Under the pieces are notes generated by a model. That model had not been told where the DNA came from. It saw only the letters and a program-made list of their open reading frames with translations, and searched no databases. A stretch of 6,889 nt of DNA from Vallitaleaceae bacterium (lineage in GTDB: Bacteria; Bacillota; Clostridia; Lachnospirales; Vallitaleaceae): NCBI GenBank assembly GCA_027858555.1, contig JAQICP010000570.1, positions 1-6,889 of the forward strand, read 5' to 3'. Shown one piece after another: positions 5,953 through 6,889 of the stretch. Position 1 is the stretch's first letter; every line of letters starts with the position of its first letter. A program made the position numbers and the translations under genes.

Positions 5953-5964
5953 CTAATTAGTACA
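5945..5964. promoter_or_regulatory. Palindromic operator over the gntR promoter
   Basis: TGTACTA (5945-5951) and TAGTACA (5958-5964) are perfect seven-base inverted arms with a six-base centre. The dyad spans the -10 and the predicted start, where a repressor would block transcription. GT...AC arms are typical of GntR-family sites, and YtrA-subfamily repressors usually control their own operon, so the adjacent GntR is the likely ligand. Confidence 0.68.
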
Positions 5965-5982
5965 ACAGTAAGGAGGCGCTAT

Positions 5983-6363
5983 ATGGAGTACAATACAAGT
6001 TCACCTATATATTTACAAGTTATAGACATGATTAAGAAGCAGTTAGTCTTAGGGGAGCTACAACCAGGAGATCAATTACCTTCAACCCGTGTTTTAGCAG
6101 TTGAATATGATGTGAACCCCAACACTGCAGCAAGGATATACAAAGAAATGGAACTTGCCGGATTATGCTATACAAAACGTGGCCTCGGCACCTATCTATC
6201 TGATTCAAAAGATATGATTAAAGAAGTACGTACCGATATGGCCAACCATGTGATTGATTCATTCATTGATGAGATGACAAGCCTTGGTTATACGTTTGAG
6301 GAAATGGTACACATAATTAACGAAAGGGAGATTATACATAATGACAATATTAAAAACATCTAA
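5983..6363 (+). CDS. YtrA-subfamily GntR transcriptional repressor
   Basis: The 126-residue protein is a short GntR regulator, the size of the YtrA subfamily (about 120-130), which lacks the large effector domain of other GntR proteins. Residues 7-75 are the winged helix: SPIYLQVIDMIKKQLVLGEL, then the hallmark PGDQLPSTRVLA (28-39), the recognition helix (VNPNTAARIYKEME, 44-57) and the wing (TKRGLGTYL, 64-72). The short tail (about 76-126) should form dimerising helices. The frame is open upstream to 5818, but the ATG at 5983 has AAGGAGG six bases before it, begins as family members do, and follows a promoter located inside the longer frame. The gene's end overlaps the following ABC ATPase start by 23 bases, as expected for co-regulated partners. 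In B. subtilis the related YtrA represses an ABC transporter operon induced by cell-wall antibiotics; the inducer here is unknown. Confidence 0.92.
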   Translation: MEYNTSSPIYLQVIDMIKKQLVLGELQPGDQLPSTRVLAVEYDVNPNTAARIYKEMELAGLCYTKRGLGTYLSDSKDMIKEVRTDMANHVIDSFIDEMTSLGYTFEEMVHIINEREIIHNDNIKNI

Positions 6364-6889
6364 TTTATCAAAAAGCTTTGCTGGCAAACCAGCTGTTATC
6401 GATGCTAGCGTCATAATTGAACCTGGCAAGATATACGGTTTGCTTGGACCTAATGGTAGTGGGAAGTCAACTTTCATGAAGATGGTAGCTGGCCTATTCT
6501 ACCCAACACGAGGTGCTATCGATATCATGGGCACCCCTGTATCCACAGAAACAAAAGCACATGTAGCTTACATGTCAACAGAGCCTTATTTTTACAATTA
6601 TATGAGCATCAAGCAAGTAGGCCAATTTCACCAAGATTTTTACGAGGATTTTGATTCAGAAAAATTCACTCGCCTTATTGCTGATATGAATCTTGAGATG
6701 AGCATGAAAGTCGATGCTTTATCAAGTGGTATGGCAGCAAAACTCAAAATAGCTTCCACCATGTCTAGGAAAGCAAAGCTTTATATGCTCGATGAACCAC
6801 TTAATGGCATTGACCTTGTAGCAAGAGATAAAATCATGAGCGCTATATTAGACAATGCAACTGCAGACAATGCTATTATTATATCTAGC
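6341..6889 (+). CDS. ABC-2 type transporter ATP-binding protein (YtrB/BcrA-like), 3' end outside the window
   Basis: The frame is open for 183 codons from the ATG at 6341 to the right edge. It encodes the ATP-hydrolysing subunit of an ABC transporter. Motifs in order: Walker A GPNGSGKST (36-44), signature ALSSGM (126-131, a variant of LSGGQ), Walker B LYMLDEP (147-153) and D-loop LNGID (154-158). The chain ends at IIISS, where the switch histidine would come next. The Q-loop position reads YMSTEP (78-82), with no obvious Gln, as in several YtrB-like ATPases. The start lies inside the GntR gene with AGGGAG (6325-6330) ten bases upstream, so translational coupling is likely. No membrane subunit is visible; a permease should follow. 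The GntR partner suggests export or sensing of an envelope-active compound, but the substrate cannot be inferred. Confidence 0.93.
   Translation, partial: MTILKTSNLSKSFAGKPAVIDASVIIEPGKIYGLLGPNGSGKSTFMKMVAGLFYPTRGAIDIMGTPVSTETKAHVAYMSTEPYFYNYMSIKQVGQFHQDFYEDFDSEKFTRLIADMNLEMSMKVDALSSGMAAKLKIASTMSRKAKLYMLDEPLNGIDLVARDKIMSAILDNATADNAIIISS

Noticed and set aside
5818..5982. N-terminal membrane-like extension of the GntR protein
   Set aside because: The promoter (5924-5952), operator and AAGGAGG ribosome site all lie inside it, and GntR proteins of this subfamily start close to the winged helix.

Overview
The window (about 6.9 kb) reads as chromosomal DNA from a low-GC, Gram-positive, anaerobic bacterium, most likely a member of the Clostridia. 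The evidence is the AT-rich spacers, the strong GGAGG ribosome binding sites, an RsgI-type anti-sigma factor, KtrAB potassium uptake, a class A flavodiiron protein and a YtrA-type GntR/ABC operon. Genus cannot be fixed by eye. No phage, plasmid, transposase or CRISPR genes are visible.

Left part, minus strand (1-3988). Reading in the direction of transcription, a good sigma-A-type promoter (TTGTCT-17-TATAAT) drives ktrB (potassium-translocating subunit), then ktrA (RCK regulatory subunit) 12 bases later, then a SPOUT/TrmH-family RNA 2'-O-methyltransferase whose ATG lies one base after the ktrA stop. These three look like one transcript. After a further 119 bases, on the same strand, comes the N-terminal 319 residues of an RsgI-like transmembrane anti-sigma factor, which runs off the left edge. 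No sigI gene sits upstream of it, so its sigma partner is not visible.

Middle, plus strand (4019-5330). Diverging from ktrB is a complete flavodiiron protein gene (fprA), predicted to reduce O2 and/or NO in the cytoplasm, ending in a clear intrinsic terminator. The 189-base gap between ktrB and fprA holds three inverted repeats that could be operators; one overlaps the ktrB -35 element.

Gene-free stretch (5331-5982). About 650 bases carry no credible gene but are rich in repeats: a degenerate tandem array with a 36-37 base unit; a large imperfect palindrome made of the last direct copy and one inverted copy around a nested hairpin; and a separate 71-base duplication. This is the least explained part of the window.

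Right part, plus strand (5924-6889). A TTGACA-17-TACTAT promoter overlapped by a 20-base palindrome precedes a 126-residue YtrA-subfamily GntR repressor. Its gene overlaps that of an ABC-2 type ATPase, which is cut by the right edge. The layout predicts an autoregulated repressor/exporter operon of the kind that responds to cell-envelope antibiotics.
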